NCBI GenBank assembly: GCA_963842505.1
Contig: CAWJGZ010000002.1
Location: 930,001 to 994,000, forward strand
Direction of reading: 5' to 3'
DNA: 64,000 nucleotides
From: PALSA-129 sp963842505
GTDB lineage: Bacteria; Acidobacteriota; Terriglobia; Bryobacterales; Bryobacteraceae
Shown here: piece after piece, positions 1 to 9,306 of the stretch
Numbering within the stretch: position 1 is the first letter of the stretch
How the letters are laid out: each line of letters starts with the position of its first letter
Translations under genes and position numbers: made by a program
The notes under the pieces: model-generated
Told to the model about the DNA's origin: nothing
Database searches by the model: none
Seen by the model: only the letters and a program-made list of their open reading frames with translations

Positions 1-1076
1 AGTACAGCCGCGAGTCGCTGACAAGCCTCGACAAGCGTTGCGACGCGGTGCAGATGGCCCACCAGATGCACGAATGGGCCGGGAGCGCGAGGCAGCTTGG
101 GTACCACGCCATCACGGAACTGGCTGGTAACGTGGAACGGCTGCTGAGAGAGGCGCCGGTACGAAAATCGGAGCTTCGCTGGCGGCTCAGCGATCTGCTG
201 CTGGCTTTCTCCGATCTGCGCGACAGCCGGATCATGGCCGTGCCCGATCATGTGGCACAGGTGCTCAAAGGGAAACGCGTGGCGCTGATCGGATTACCCC
301 TGGAGCAGGCCGAGCGCGCCTGCGCCGCGCTGGGACGCGTGGAAGCGCGGCCGCTGCTGTTCCCCGCCACGGACGACCTGGAATCCGAGTCCATTCGGGA
401 GTGCGACCTGATGGTGGTCCAGGTGCGGGCCGAAGCCGATGGGGCGAGGTTGCAAGCGGCGATAGAAGGCCCGGCGGCAGGCAAGCTGTTATTGGCTGGA
501 GAACACTGGCGGCTGATGGCACTGCCTCCGGCGGTGCAAACGCTGGTGGCGGAATACCTGGCCGACAATTGGGAGCCGGAAGAAATGCTGCTGCGCCTGA
601 CGGTGGCAATTTGGCGCAAGGCAGTTGCGGCTTCCACCGCGGCAGCGGCGCCTCGGGTGACCGCGCTCAAAGCCGCCGAGGAACCACGCCGCGCCATCGC
701 CAGTCCCAGTGTGCTGGTTGTGGACGACGATCCCATCATCCTGTCGCTGTTGCGGACGACGCTGCAAAATTACGGCATGCAGTGCGAGACGGTGGATAAC
801 GGCGGCGACGCCCTGCGGCTGATCCGCAAGGAGAAGCCGGACGTGGTGGTGCTGGATGTCAACATGCCGGGCTTGGATGGCTATGAAGTACTTTCCACCG
901 TGCGCGCCGAAAACCTCCCGACCCTGGTCGTGCTGGTGACGGCGCGCCAGCAGGAACATGACGTGCTGCGTGGATTCCAACTAGGCGCGGACGATTATCT
1001 TGTCAAACCGTTCAATCCGCCGGAGCTGGTCGCACGGATCAAGAGGTTACTGCGTTCAACGGCCAAGGCCGCGTGA
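1..1076 (+). CDS. Hpt-receiver signalling protein (5' end outside window)
   Basis: The reading frame is open from the left edge of the window, so the true start lies upstream; GTG at 48 is only an internal candidate. The visible N-terminus contains a histidine phosphotransfer signature HEWAGSARQLG (phospho-accepting His codon at 69-71), matching the family pattern HxxxGSAxxLG. A middle segment of about 150 residues has no recognised motif and resembles a degenerate receiver. The C-terminal ~115 residues are a receiver domain with the acidic pair at VVDDDP, phospho-acceptor Asp at 855-857 (VLDVNMPG) and the switch Lys in LVKPF. It probably relays phosphate between a histidine kinase and its own receiver. 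The partner is not in view; the chemosensory genes at the other end of the window are too far away to be assumed partners. Confidence 0.85.
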   Translation, partial: YSRESLTSLDKRCDAVQMAHQMHEWAGSARQLGYHAITELAGNVERLLREAPVRKSELRWRLSDLLLAFSDLRDSRIMAVPDHVAQVLKGKRVALIGLPLEQAERACAALGRVEARPLLFPATDDLESESIRECDLMVVQVRAEADGARLQAAIEGPAAGKLLLAGEHWRLMALPPAVQTLVAEYLADNWEPEEMLLRLTVAIWRKAVAASTAAAAPRVTALKAAEEPRRAIASPSVLVVDDDPIILSLLRTTLQNYGMQCETVDNGGDALRLIRKEKPDVVVLDVNMPGLDGYEVLSTVRAENLPTLVVLVTARQQEHDVLRGFQLGADDYLVKPFNPPELVARIKRLLRSTAKAA

Positions 1077-1137
1077 GCGATGCAGGGCTCAACTCTTTGG
1101 GCAATGTCATGGAGCAACATTGCCATTCGTGGCTGCC

Positions 1138-1195
1138 AGCGCCGACAAGAATGTCGGCGTTGCAGGCTGGAAAGCCGGCTGGAAAGCCTGCTCCA
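1138..1195. repeat. Intergenic double hairpin, copy 1
   Basis: CGCCGACA-agaa-TGTCGGCG forms a perfect 8-bp stem. After a TTGCA spacer a second stem unit of GGCTGG/CCGGC-type follows, with GAAAG loops, ending in CTCCAC. It lies between the end of the Hpt-receiver gene (+) and the end of comM (-), where a bidirectional terminator would fit, but no T-run follows. Related structures occur near 19.34 kb and 47.68 kb. Confidence 0.6.
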
Positions 1196-1275
1196 CAAAT
1201 TATGTCATGACGAGTCCTCAAACTGATTTGATAAGCGGGGACAATACCAGATAGCCCCATTCCGCCGGGAGGAAA

Positions 1276-2802
1276 CTAACTCCAGTAATTCCGGTCGAGG
1301 CTGCGGTATTGCACAGCTTCGGCCACATGCTTGGCGGAAACGGTCTGCGACTCGCCCAGATCGGCAACGGTGCGGGCCACTTTCAGAATGCGGTCGTGGG
1401 CGCGCGCCGAAAGGCCCATGCGGCGAACGGCCATTTCGAGGGTGCGCTCGCCGGCATCGTCTAATTCGCACTGCTTGCGGATCATGCGGCTGGGCATTTG
1501 TGAGTTGTAGAAGCCGCGCGCGCTTTGCACCGCCCGCGCCCGCTCCACGCGACCGCGGATCTCCGAAGAGGGTTCGGCGGTGGAGTTGCCGCGCAGTTCT
1601 TTGTACGGCACCGCGGGCACTTCCACATGGATATCGATGCGGTCGAGAAGCGGCCCGCTGATCTTGCTCAAATAGCGCTGGATGATGGCCGGCGTGCAAC
1701 GGCACTCGCGGGTGGAATCGCCGTAGAAGCCGCACGGACAAGGATTCATGGCCGCCACCAGCATGAAGCGCGAGGGAAACGTCAACGTCATGGCGGCGCG
1801 TGCGATGGTGACGGAACCATCCTCGAGCGGCTGGCGCAGCATTTCCAGGACATCGCGCGGGAACTCCGGGAATTCGTCCAGAAAGAGCATGCCGTTGTGG
1901 GCCAGGCTGACTTCGCCGGGCCGCGGCATGCCCATGCCGCCGCCAATCAAGCCGGCGTCGGAAATAGTGTGGTGCGGCGCGCGGAAGGGCCGATCATGCA
2001 GCAGACCGCCCGAATTGCGCAACACGCCCGCAATGCTGTGAACCTTGGTGGTTTCAATGGCCTCTTCGAAGGTGAGCCTCGGCAGCACACCCGCCAAGCG
2101 CTTGGCTAGCATGGTCTTGCCCGAACCCGGCGGGCCGATCATCAGGACGTTGTGCGAACCAGCCGCGGCCACTTCCAGAGCGCGCTTGGCCATAGTTTGC
2201 CCGCGGACATCGCGGAAATCGGGCAACGCCGCTGCCGCTTCGTCCGCCAGCGGCGCTGTGCCGTTGGGCTTAGAGGGTGCGAACTCCTCCGGCCGCGTGA
2301 GCAACGCCACCACTTCCGCCAGGTAGCGCATGCCGTATACGCTGACGCCTTCCACCACGGCGGCCTCAGCCGCATTCTCGGCCGGCACGATCAGGTTGGG
2401 GATGCCCATATCGCGCGCGCAGACGGCTACCGACAAGGCCCCGCGCACCGGGCGAATTGCGCCATCAAGCGACAGTTCTCCGATCAGCAGGTGCCGGTCC
2501 AGACCCTTGACCGCGCCCATGGCGCCCAGGATTCCCAGGGCCACCGGCAGGTCGAAGCCGGCGCCCTCCTTGCGCACGTTGGCGGGCGCCAGGTTGATGG
2601 TGAATTGTTTGTTGGGATAACCGAAGCCCGAATTGATCAGCGCGCTCTTGATGCGTTCGCGGCTTTCGCGCACGGCGGTGTCGGGCATGCCGACCATTAC
2701 GGAATCGCGCGGGTTGCCCGACGAGAACATGTCGACTTCGACATCGATCAAGTGAGCATCGATGCCATAGATGGCAGCGCTGCGCGTTTTAAACAGCGCC
2801 AT
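1276..2802 (-). CDS. comM: ComM/YifB-family Mg-chelatase-like AAA+ ATPase
   Basis: 508 residues, the usual length of the ComM (YifB) family. Residues 1-170 form the Lon-protease-like S5 fold. An AAA+ module follows with Walker A GPPGSGKT at about 223-230 and Walker B MLFLDEF. The C-terminal Mg_chelatase_C domain ends in the family signature YRSLDRNYW. In naturally competent bacteria ComM is a hexameric helicase that promotes branch migration of incoming single-stranded DNA into the chromosome; outside competence its role is less clear. The gene stands alone, convergent with the preceding plus-strand gene and divergent from xylB. Family assignment is secure, while a competence role here is inferred. 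Confidence 0.95.
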   Translation of the reverse strand: MALFKTRSAAIYGIDAHLIDVEVDMFSSGNPRDSVMVGMPDTAVRESRERIKSALINSGFGYPNKQFTINLAPANVRKEGAGFDLPVALGILGAMGAVKGLDRHLLIGELSLDGAIRPVRGALSVAVCARDMGIPNLIVPAENAAEAAVVEGVSVYGMRYLAEVVALLTRPEEFAPSKPNGTAPLADEAAAALPDFRDVRGQTMAKRALEVAAAGSHNVLMIGPPGSGKTMLAKRLAGVLPRLTFEEAIETTKVHSIAGVLRNSGGLLHDRPFRAPHHTISDAGLIGGGMGMPRPGEVSLAHNGMLFLDEFPEFPRDVLEMLRQPLEDGSVTIARAAMTLTFPSRFMLVAAMNPCPCGFYGDSTRECRCTPAIIQRYLSKISGPLLDRIDIHVEVPAVPYKELRGNSTAEPSSEIRGRVERARAVQSARGFYNSQMPSRMIRKQCELDDAGERTLEMAVRRMGLSARAHDRILKVARTVADLGESQTVSAKHVAEAVQYRSLDRNYWS

Positions 2803-2895
2803 TGAGGTAGGATCTCAGCAAGGCTCAGTATAGGTCATAGCGAAACGAAGTTGCGGAACACCGCGGCGGGCCGCGGTATGACACCATAGAAGGTC

Positions 2896-4386
2896 ATGTG
2901 GCTGGGAATCGATATCGGCACCGGCGGCACACGCGCGCTTCTTGTGGATGAGCGCGGCGGCGTACGCGCGGGCTTTACGGCGCCTCACGAAGAGATGCAC
3001 ATGCAACACCCGCTGTGGGCGGAGCAGCGTCCCGAGAACTGGTGGGACGCGGCCGTGGCGGCCATTCGCGGGGTGCTGGCGCGCGGCGGCGTGGAGGGCC
3101 GGCAGGTGCGCGGCATCGGGCTCTCCGGCCAGATGCATGGCCTCGTGATCCTGGACGATAGCGGCGCGGTGATTCGTCCGTCGCTGATCTGGTGCGACCA
3201 GCGCAGCCAGGCGCAGGTGGATTTCGTGAATGCCAAAGTGGGGCGGGAAAACGTGCTGCGCTACACCGCCAACCCGGTGCTGACGGGCTTCACGCTTCCG
3301 AAGCTGCTATGGGTGCGCGACAACGAGCCGCGGAATTTCGAGCGCGTGCGCAAGATGCTGCTGCCGAAAGACTACGTGCGCTTCCGCCTCACCGGCGAAT
3401 TCGCCTCGGAAGTTTCCGACGCTTCCGGCACGGCGGTTTTCGACGTGGTGAACCGCCGCTGGTCGTTTGAGATGATGGATGCGCTGGGGCTCGACCGCGC
3501 CATGCTTCCGTCCTGCCACGAATCGAGCGAAATCACCGGCCGCATCAGCCAGCAGGTTGCCGCGCTCACCGGCCTGGCGGCCGGCACGCCGGTAGTGGGC
3601 GGAGGCGGAGACCAGGCCGCGAGCGCGGTGGGCAACGGGATTGTCGAGGCGGGCATCGTCTCCTGCACGCTGGGCACTTCCGGGGTGGTCTTCGCGCACA
3701 TGGAAAAGGTGGCGTACGATCCCGCCGGCCGGGTCCACACTTTTTGCCACGCGGTGCGCGACCGGTGGCACGTGATGGGCGTGACGCAAGGCGCGGGGCT
3801 CAGCCTACAGTGGTTCCGCAACCAGCTCGCGCCGGGCGTGGAATACGACGCGCTGACAGCCGAAGCCGCGCAATCTCCCGCCGGCTCGCAAGGCCTGTTC
3901 TGGCTGCCTTATCTGATGGGCGAGCGCACGCCGCATCTAGACGCCACGGCGCGCGGCGGTTGGATCGGCCTCACGAACAGCCACAAACGCGCCGATCTGA
4001 TACGCGCCATCATCGAAGGCGTGTCATACAGCCAGTGCGATTGCCTGGAGATCATCGAATCGCTGGGCGTCGCGGTGCATTCCGTGCGGGCATCCGGCGG
4101 CGGCGCGCAGAGCCGGTTCTGGCGACAATTGCTGGCCGACATTTTCGCCAAGCGCGTGGTGACTCTGGAAACTCAGGAAGGCTCCGCGTATGGAGCTGCG
4201 CTGCTGGCGCTGGCCGGCACGGGCGAATACGCCTCCGTTCCGGAAGTCTGCCGGGCCGCCGTGCGCGAAACCGAATCGGTGGGTCCGCGCGCGGCCGAGT
4301 CGGCTTTCTACCAGAAGGGCTACCGCATTTATCAGGCGCTCTACCCGGCGCTTAAACCGATCTACGGGCAAATCGCCGCGCTCTAG
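2896..4386 (+). CDS. xylB: Xylulokinase (FGGY carbohydrate kinase)
   Basis: 496 residues, the standard length for xylulokinase. The N-terminal FGGY phosphate-binding motif GIDIGTGGTRALL is at residues 4-16. The xylulokinase-type segment GLSGQMHGLV lies near 75, and the ATP-binding part GGGGDQAASAVGNG and C-terminal SGGGAQSRFW are conserved. ATG at 2896 has AGAAGG eight bases upstream. The enzyme would phosphorylate D-xylulose to xylulose 5-phosphate for the pentose phosphate pathway. No isomerase or sugar transporter is adjacent, so the substrate could be another ketopentose. The next gene starts 12 bp downstream on the same strand and may be cotranscribed. Confidence 0.88.
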   Translation: MWLGIDIGTGGTRALLVDERGGVRAGFTAPHEEMHMQHPLWAEQRPENWWDAAVAAIRGVLARGGVEGRQVRGIGLSGQMHGLVILDDSGAVIRPSLIWCDQRSQAQVDFVNAKVGRENVLRYTANPVLTGFTLPKLLWVRDNEPRNFERVRKMLLPKDYVRFRLTGEFASEVSDASGTAVFDVVNRRWSFEMMDALGLDRAMLPSCHESSEITGRISQQVAALTGLAAGTPVVGGGGDQAASAVGNGIVEAGIVSCTLGTSGVVFAHMEKVAYDPAGRVHTFCHAVRDRWHVMGVTQGAGLSLQWFRNQLAPGVEYDALTAEAAQSPAGSQGLFWLPYLMGERTPHLDATARGGWIGLTNSHKRADLIRAIIEGVSYSQCDCLEIIESLGVAVHSVRASGGGAQSRFWRQLLADIFAKRVVTLETQEGSAYGAALLALAGTGEYASVPEVCRAAVRETESVGPRAAESAFYQKGYRIYQALYPALKPIYGQIAAL

Positions 4387-4397
4387 GGACCCTGGGA

Positions 4398-6437
4398 ATG
4401 CTGCTTTACGCACTGGCGATTGCGCTATCGTCTTTCCTGTTATTCGAAGTCCAGCCGATCATTGCCAAGACGATTCTGCCATGGTTCGGCGGCAGCTCCG
4501 CGGTGTGGACCACTTGCATGCTTTTCTTCCAGGCGGTGCTACTGCTGGGATATCTCTATGCGCACTGGCTGCACGAAAAACTGGCGCCGCGCAAACAGGC
4601 GTTTGTGCATATCGCGGTTCTGGCGGCGAGTCTGGCCACGCTGCCCATCCTGCCCAACCCGGCGTGGAAAACAGCCGACGTTGCACACCCCTCCGCGCGC
4701 ATTCTGGCGCTTCTGGCGCTTACGGTGGGGCTGCCCTATTTTCTGCTATCCTCCACCAGCCCGCTGCTGCAGGCCTGGTATTCGCGGAGCAACCGCGGCG
4801 GCCTGCCTTATCGCCTGTTCGCGCTCTCGAATGCCGCGTCCATGCTGGCGCTTCTCACGTACCCGCTGCTGGTGGAACCCAACCTGCCGACGCGCTTTCA
4901 GGGCTACGCCTGGTCGGTTGCGTATGCCGGCTTCGCCATCCTGTGCGCCGTCACGGCCTGGCGATCCGGGGGCGAACCGGCGGCCGCGGCATCGCCCGAA
5001 ATCGCGGAGGCGACCGAGCCGCCGCCCTCATGGGCCACGCGCACACTCTGGCTGGGTCTGGCGGCCAGCGCCTCGGTACTGCTGCTGGCCGTAACCACAC
5101 ACCTCACGCAGGACATTGCCGCGATTCCGTTCCTCTGGATTCTGCCGCTCAGTATCTATCTATTGAGCTTCATCATCTGCTTCGAATCGCCCGGCGCATA
5201 CCGCCGCAGCATTTTTCTTCCGCTGCTGCTGGCGGCCCTGGCTTTCTTCGCGTACCGGCTGTGGCCCTACCACGGCGGTATGCCGATGCGGGTGGCCATC
5301 GCAGCCTGTGGCGCAGGCCTGTTTGTCTGCTGTATGGTATGCCACGGGGAACTGGTGCGCCTCAAGCCCGATCCGCGCTACCTGACCGGTTTTTACGTCA
5401 CCGTAGCCCTAGGCGGGGCGTGCGGCGGGCTGTTCGTCGGCCTGCTGGCTCCCAGCCTGTTTCACGCTTTCGACGAGTTCCCGATCGGCCTGGCGCTCTG
5501 CGCCGTGCTGGTCTTCCGGGTGCTGGCGCCGGACCTGCGCCGCTTTGGCGTGGTCCGGCAGCGCGTGGGAACGGGCGCCCTAGCGGTGGTACTTTGCTGC
5601 TATCTGGCCGTGCTGGCGCACCTGATGCAGGAAATGGTGGGCGGCTACCTGCTTGTGGCGCGCAATTTCTATGGCCAGCTCAAGGTGCAGGATGACGGCG
5701 ACCAGGCCGACGAATTCGCCAGCCGCACGCTGGTCCATGGCACTATCAACCACGGCTCGCAATTCTTCAACGAGATCTATCGCAACGAGCCGGTCACCTA
5801 CTTTTGTCCGCAATCGGGGATTGGCCGCGCGATGCGCGCGCAACAGGGCGCGCCGCGGCGCATCGGAATCCTGGGCCTGGGCTGCGGAACCCTGGCCGCC
5901 TATGGCCGGCGCGGAGATGTGATCCGGATCTACGAAATCAACCCGCTGGTGCTGGAGATTGCCAACCGCGATTTCACATATCTCCGCGACACCCGCGCCA
6001 GAGTCGAGGTGGCCATGGGAGACGGGCGGCTGGCGCTCGAATCCGAGCCAAGCCAAGGCTTCGATCTGCTGGTGATGGACGCCTTCTCCGGCGATTCCGT
6101 GCCCGTCCACCTGATCACCGTGGAAGCCTTCCGGGCGTATTTCCGCCACCTCAAACCCGATGGTATTCTGGCCGTCAACATGACCAACAGTTACCTGGAC
6201 CTGGAGCCGGTGATGGAACGCGCCGCCGCCTCACTGGGCAAGGCCGCCTATGCCTACCAGTTCGAACCCGATCCGAGCGACAGTATCTGCTTTGCCTGCT
6301 CCTGGGCGTTGATCATGGATCGCGCCACCATGGCCGCTCACCCGGGGCTGGAACGCGGCGGGCATCTGCTAAAGCCGCATCCCAAGTTTCGCACGTGGAC
6401 CGACGACTTTTCGAACATGCTGGGGATTCTGAAGTGA
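4398..6437 (+). CDS. Membrane-fused spermidine synthase-like protein
   Basis: 679 residues in two parts. Residues 1 to about 420 hold roughly ten hydrophobic segments starting at residue 3 (LLYALAIALSSFLLFEVQP) and resemble an MFS-like bundle. The C-terminal ~250 residues are a Rossmann methyltransferase fold of the SpeE type, with GLGCGTLAAYG as the cofactor loop, acidic YEINP, GDGRLAL and MDAFSGDSVP. Such fusions are common in Acidobacteria and other bacteria, and their substrate is not established. The usual spermidine synthase catalytic region is retained in outline, so aminopropyl transfer near the membrane is possible. It starts 12 bp after xylB without an obvious functional link. Confidence 0.85.
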   Translation: MLLYALAIALSSFLLFEVQPIIAKTILPWFGGSSAVWTTCMLFFQAVLLLGYLYAHWLHEKLAPRKQAFVHIAVLAASLATLPILPNPAWKTADVAHPSARILALLALTVGLPYFLLSSTSPLLQAWYSRSNRGGLPYRLFALSNAASMLALLTYPLLVEPNLPTRFQGYAWSVAYAGFAILCAVTAWRSGGEPAAAASPEIAEATEPPPSWATRTLWLGLAASASVLLLAVTTHLTQDIAAIPFLWILPLSIYLLSFIICFESPGAYRRSIFLPLLLAALAFFAYRLWPYHGGMPMRVAIAACGAGLFVCCMVCHGELVRLKPDPRYLTGFYVTVALGGACGGLFVGLLAPSLFHAFDEFPIGLALCAVLVFRVLAPDLRRFGVVRQRVGTGALAVVLCCYLAVLAHLMQEMVGGYLLVARNFYGQLKVQDDGDQADEFASRTLVHGTINHGSQFFNEIYRNEPVTYFCPQSGIGRAMRAQQGAPRRIGILGLGCGTLAAYGRRGDVIRIYEINPLVLEIANRDFTYLRDTRARVEVAMGDGRLALESEPSQGFDLLVMDAFSGDSVPVHLITVEAFRAYFRHLKPDGILAVNMTNSYLDLEPVMERAAASLGKAAYAYQFEPDPSDSICFACSWALIMDRATMAAHPGLERGGHLLKPHPKFRTWTDDFSNMLGILK

Positions 6438-6441
6438 GGGG

Positions 6442-6675
6442 TCAGGCCGCGGGCGAAGAGACTACGCTTTCGGCGAAACGGTAGAGTTCCGGCACGCCGC
6501 GGCGCAAGCACTCCGCGCGGCAGCACTCGCGCCGTCCGACGAAATCCGTGCCGCACCCGCCGGGATCCAGAACCAGCCCGGCCAGCCAGACATAATCTTC
6601 GGTGACGTTTTCCAACAGAGCATCGGGAAGCGATCGCAGGTAATCTCGGAAAGTCTCGCCCGGGTCCCGCGGCAT
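6442..6675 (-). CDS. Hypothetical small cysteine-rich protein
   Basis: About 77 residues when started at ATG 6675 (MPRDPGETF). A longer frame reaches 6825 but its extra N-terminus is arginine-rich and low in complexity, so the shorter form is preferred; no convincing ribosome-binding site decides it. The C-terminal half holds a cluster CGTDFVGRRECCRAECLRRG with five cysteines that could bind a metal. No known family is recognised. It is downstream of the AAA+ ATPase gene in the same orientation, 127 bp away, and convergent with the spermidine-synthase-like gene 4 bp away. Confidence 0.5.
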   Translation of the reverse strand: MPRDPGETFRDYLRSLPDALLENVTEDYVWLAGLVLDPGGCGTDFVGRRECCRAECLRRGVPELYRFAESVVSSPAA

Positions 6676-6802
6676 ATTCGTGGCAGACGCAGTATTGCGC
6701 CAAACGGTTTCAGGTGGTCCGGAGCTAAGCCCCGAGCGAGCGGCCGCCAGCGAAAGCGCCAAGCGAAAGCGGCTGCCCCACAATCCTGCCGATGTTTGGC
6801 GC

Positions 6803-8092
6803 CTAATTCGTTTTGGCGGTTTCAATTCTGGCGAAGTACAGGCTGACCGCGCGGTCGATGTTCGTCCGCGTCATGCGCACCGGCCGGCCTTCGTACTCAC
6901 TGATGGCTCTGACCAGCTTGTACACGTCCATGGGGTAGCAGGCGCGCAGGAATTCGGCGCCGGCCGCGGCGCAACGCTCGCGCAGGTATTCCGCGCAGCC
7001 CGGTTCGCAGGGCGCCTGGTTGATCTGTATTACCCGCTGGAAGATCTGGTCGAATACTTCCGGGGTAACGTTGTCCACCAGCACTTTGGTCTGAATGCGG
7101 CGCAGAAAGGCTTCATCCGCGAGATCGCGCGGATTCAGGTTGGTCGAAAACACCACCATCAGCTCGAAGGGCACCTGGAACTTCATTCCCGAAGCCAGGG
7201 TGAGGTAGTCCACGCGGCGGTCCAATGGGACAATCCACCGGTTCAAGAGTTCGCGCGGAGAAAGCACCTGCCGTCCGAAATCGTCGATGATCAGAATCCC
7301 GTTATTGGCCTTCATCTGGCAGGGCGAAATAAAACAATGAGTGGCCTCATCCAGCCGCAGTTCCAACATCGGCGCCGAAAGCTCGCCGCCCACCGTGATG
7401 CAGGGCCGCTCACAAACCACAAAACGCGGATCGAGCAATTCCTCGCTGTGCTGCGCCCTGCGATGCACCACCGGGTCGAACAGTGTAATGATGTGGCCGT
7501 CCACTTCCACGGCGTACGGCACCAGCACGGTATCCCGATACACGCGTAGAATCCGCTCGGCGATGGAGGTCTTGCCGTTGCCCGTCCCGCCGTACAGGAA
7601 CAGGGACTGATGGCTGATCAGCGATGGGCCCAGCGCATCCAGCAACTTATCCGGCAGCACCAGGTCGTCGAACGCTTGCCGCAGGCTCTCACGGCTCAGA
7701 CGCACGTGCGCGGTCTGCGCCTTCACCACTTTATGGTATTGCTGGATGGATATCGGCGCCGGTCCGACATATTGGCACACTTCATTCCGCGCCGCGGCTA
7801 GCGTGCGGCCGCCGCTGGTGAGCGAGAAAGAGTAGTCGTTTCCCAGCATCCCCTTGACTTCCAGGATGTGTTGTTGCCGGAACTGGTGGAACATAACCTC
7901 CAAGATCGGAAAGGAGAGCTTCAACGTCTCATTTAGCCTTGCCAGCGTGCCCGAGCCATGCAGCCAGAGGTAGCGCAGGATCAGATCGGACACCAGCGAG
8001 CGCGTGATGCCCAGGTCCTCCAGCCGGTCTGGAATAGTCGGCCGGACACTTTCCACTTCAGGCTGGACGAGGTTCGCAGTGGCAGGACTCAT
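6803..8092 (-). CDS. AAA+ ATPase with N-terminal winged-helix region
   Basis: 429 residues. Residues 20-110 look like a winged helix (DLILRYLWLHGSGTLARLNE, followed by a region predicted to sense a small N-terminal fold). An AAA+ module follows with Walker A GGTGNGKTS near 165, Walker B ILIIDDFG near 265 and a sensor STNLNP near 320. The protein is not a recognised Lon, Clp or MoxR member, although the 'TGNGKTS' loop and overall size recall MoxR-like ATPases. Its substrate is unknown. No operon partner is tightly linked apart from the small cysteine-rich ORF downstream. ATG at 8092 opens a clear frame. Confidence 0.75.
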   Translation of the reverse strand: MSPATANLVQPEVESVRPTIPDRLEDLGITRSLVSDLILRYLWLHGSGTLARLNETLKLSFPILEVMFHQFRQQHILEVKGMLGNDYSFSLTSGGRTLAAARNEVCQYVGPAPISIQQYHKVVKAQTAHVRLSRESLRQAFDDLVLPDKLLDALGPSLISHQSLFLYGGTGNGKTSIAERILRVYRDTVLVPYAVEVDGHIITLFDPVVHRRAQHSEELLDPRFVVCERPCITVGGELSAPMLELRLDEATHCFISPCQMKANNGILIIDDFGRQVLSPRELLNRWIVPLDRRVDYLTLASGMKFQVPFELMVVFSTNLNPRDLADEAFLRRIQTKVLVDNVTPEVFDQIFQRVIQINQAPCEPGCAEYLRERCAAAGAEFLRACYPMDVYKLVRAISEYEGRPVRMTRTNIDRAVSLYFARIETAKTN

Positions 8093-8203
8093 GATTTTCG
8101 AGCACGGCGCCGCACGGTAAAAACCGGCGGCCGATTTGAACTATACAAGAGAAGTCCAAAAGCTACCAGTACTCCATTGGTTAACTGAAGAAAGACGCCG
8201 GAA

Positions 8204-8297
8204 GGCAGGAGTCAGAAGTCAGAATAAAACCAAGGCGGACGCGCATTCCACACCTTCGCGGCTGACTCCGGGATTCTGGCACCTGGCTCCTAACTCC
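8204..8297. repeat. MITE-like intergenic inverted repeat
   Basis: GGCAGGAGTCAGAAGTCAGAAT at the left and ATTCTGGCACCTGGCTCCTAACTCC at the right are imperfect inverted repeats around a 47-bp core. The sequence lies in the 254-bp gap between the AAA+ gene and the cation transporter gene. The pattern resembles miniature non-coding dispersed elements of soil bacteria. No target duplication is evident and no second copy is present in the window. Confidence 0.45.
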
Positions 8298-8346
8298 CAT
8301 ACCCCGAAGGGATTCCAAGGGTGAAGGGTTGGCCGGCGGTAGTTTC

Positions 8347-9273
8347 CTAATGCGTCTCACCCTCCATGGGTATGGCGCAACCATTTTCGGAAATGGCGCA
8401 GCTCACGTGCTCAAACTGCACGGTGGTGTGATGGATGTGGAAACTCTCCGCCAGCATGCCGTTCAGTTCGCGCAGAATGCTGTCGCTCGACGACGGCGGA
8501 ACATCGTCTATCAGCACGTGGCAACTCAACGCGTGGGTGTTCGAGCCCAGGCTCCAGATGTGCAGGTCGTGGACTCCCAGCACGCCCTGGATTGCCCCCA
8601 TGGCCGCGGCCACATCGTCCAGGCGGATGCCCTTGGGGAGTCCCTCCAGCAGAATGTTCAACGACTCCTGGATGATGTCCCAGGCGGTCCACACAATCAG
8701 CACGCCGATCAGGATCGAAAGCACGGGGTCCACCCACATCCAACCCATGTAACGGATGGTGATGGCGCCAGCGATGATGGCAATCGATCCCAGCGCGTCT
8801 CCCAGCATGTGGACAAAGGCACCGCGGATATTCAGATCGCCGTGGCTGGCCCCGCGCAATGCCAGCGTGATGCCGCCGTTCAACACCAAGCCCAGCCCGG
8901 CCACCGCCATCATGATGCTTTCCTGAACGGCGGCCGGATGGCGCAGGCGCAGCGCGCTTTCGTAGAAGATCCACACCGAGAGCGCCACCAGGGTGAGAGC
9001 GTTCAGAAAGGCCGAAAGCACGCCGGCGCGGTGATATCCGTAGGTTTTGGTTTCGTCCGCCGGCTTGGATTGGAGGTAAAAGCCGAACCACGCCAGCAGC
9101 AACGCCAGGGCGTCCGTGAAATTGTGGCCCGCATCAGAGATCAGCGCCAACGAGTGCGCCCGCACGCCCGCAAAAAGCTCCACCAGAACGAATGCGGAGG
9201 TAGCCACCAGCGACCAGCGGAGGACGCTCCCGGTTGCCGGGCCATGATTATGCGCGTGGGAATGTGAGTGCAA
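8347..9273 (-). CDS. Cation diffusion facilitator (CzcD/ZitB type)
   Basis: 308 residues with six membrane segments. A short histidine-rich N-terminus (HSHSHAHNH) likely binds metal. The transport-site HxxxD pairs are present in SDAGHNFTD (about residue 50) and HMLGDALGS (about 160). A cytoplasmic ferredoxin-like C-terminal domain follows. The family exports Zn2+, Co2+ or Cd2+ in exchange for protons. No metal-responsive regulator lies next to it, so the metal is unspecified. The gene stands alone upstream of sppA in the same orientation. Confidence 0.92.
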   Translation of the reverse strand: MHSHSHAHNHGPATGSVLRWSLVATSAFVLVELFAGVRAHSLALISDAGHNFTDALALLLAWFGFYLQSKPADETKTYGYHRAGVLSAFLNALTLVALSVWIFYESALRLRHPAAVQESIMMAVAGLGLVLNGGITLALRGASHGDLNIRGAFVHMLGDALGSIAIIAGAITIRYMGWMWVDPVLSILIGVLIVWTAWDIIQESLNILLEGLPKGIRLDDVAAAMGAIQGVLGVHDLHIWSLGSNTHALSCHVLIDDVPPSSSDSILRELNGMLAESFHIHHTTVQFEHVSCAISENGCAIPMEGETH

Positions 9274-9306
9274 TTTCCCTGCTCCCTTTTATTTTAGCGC
9301 GGCCTG

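Noticed and set aside
8261..8300. A sigma-54 promoter
   Set aside because: TGGCAC occurs near 8278 but the TTGC box at the right spacing is missing; the sequence belongs to the inverted repeat.
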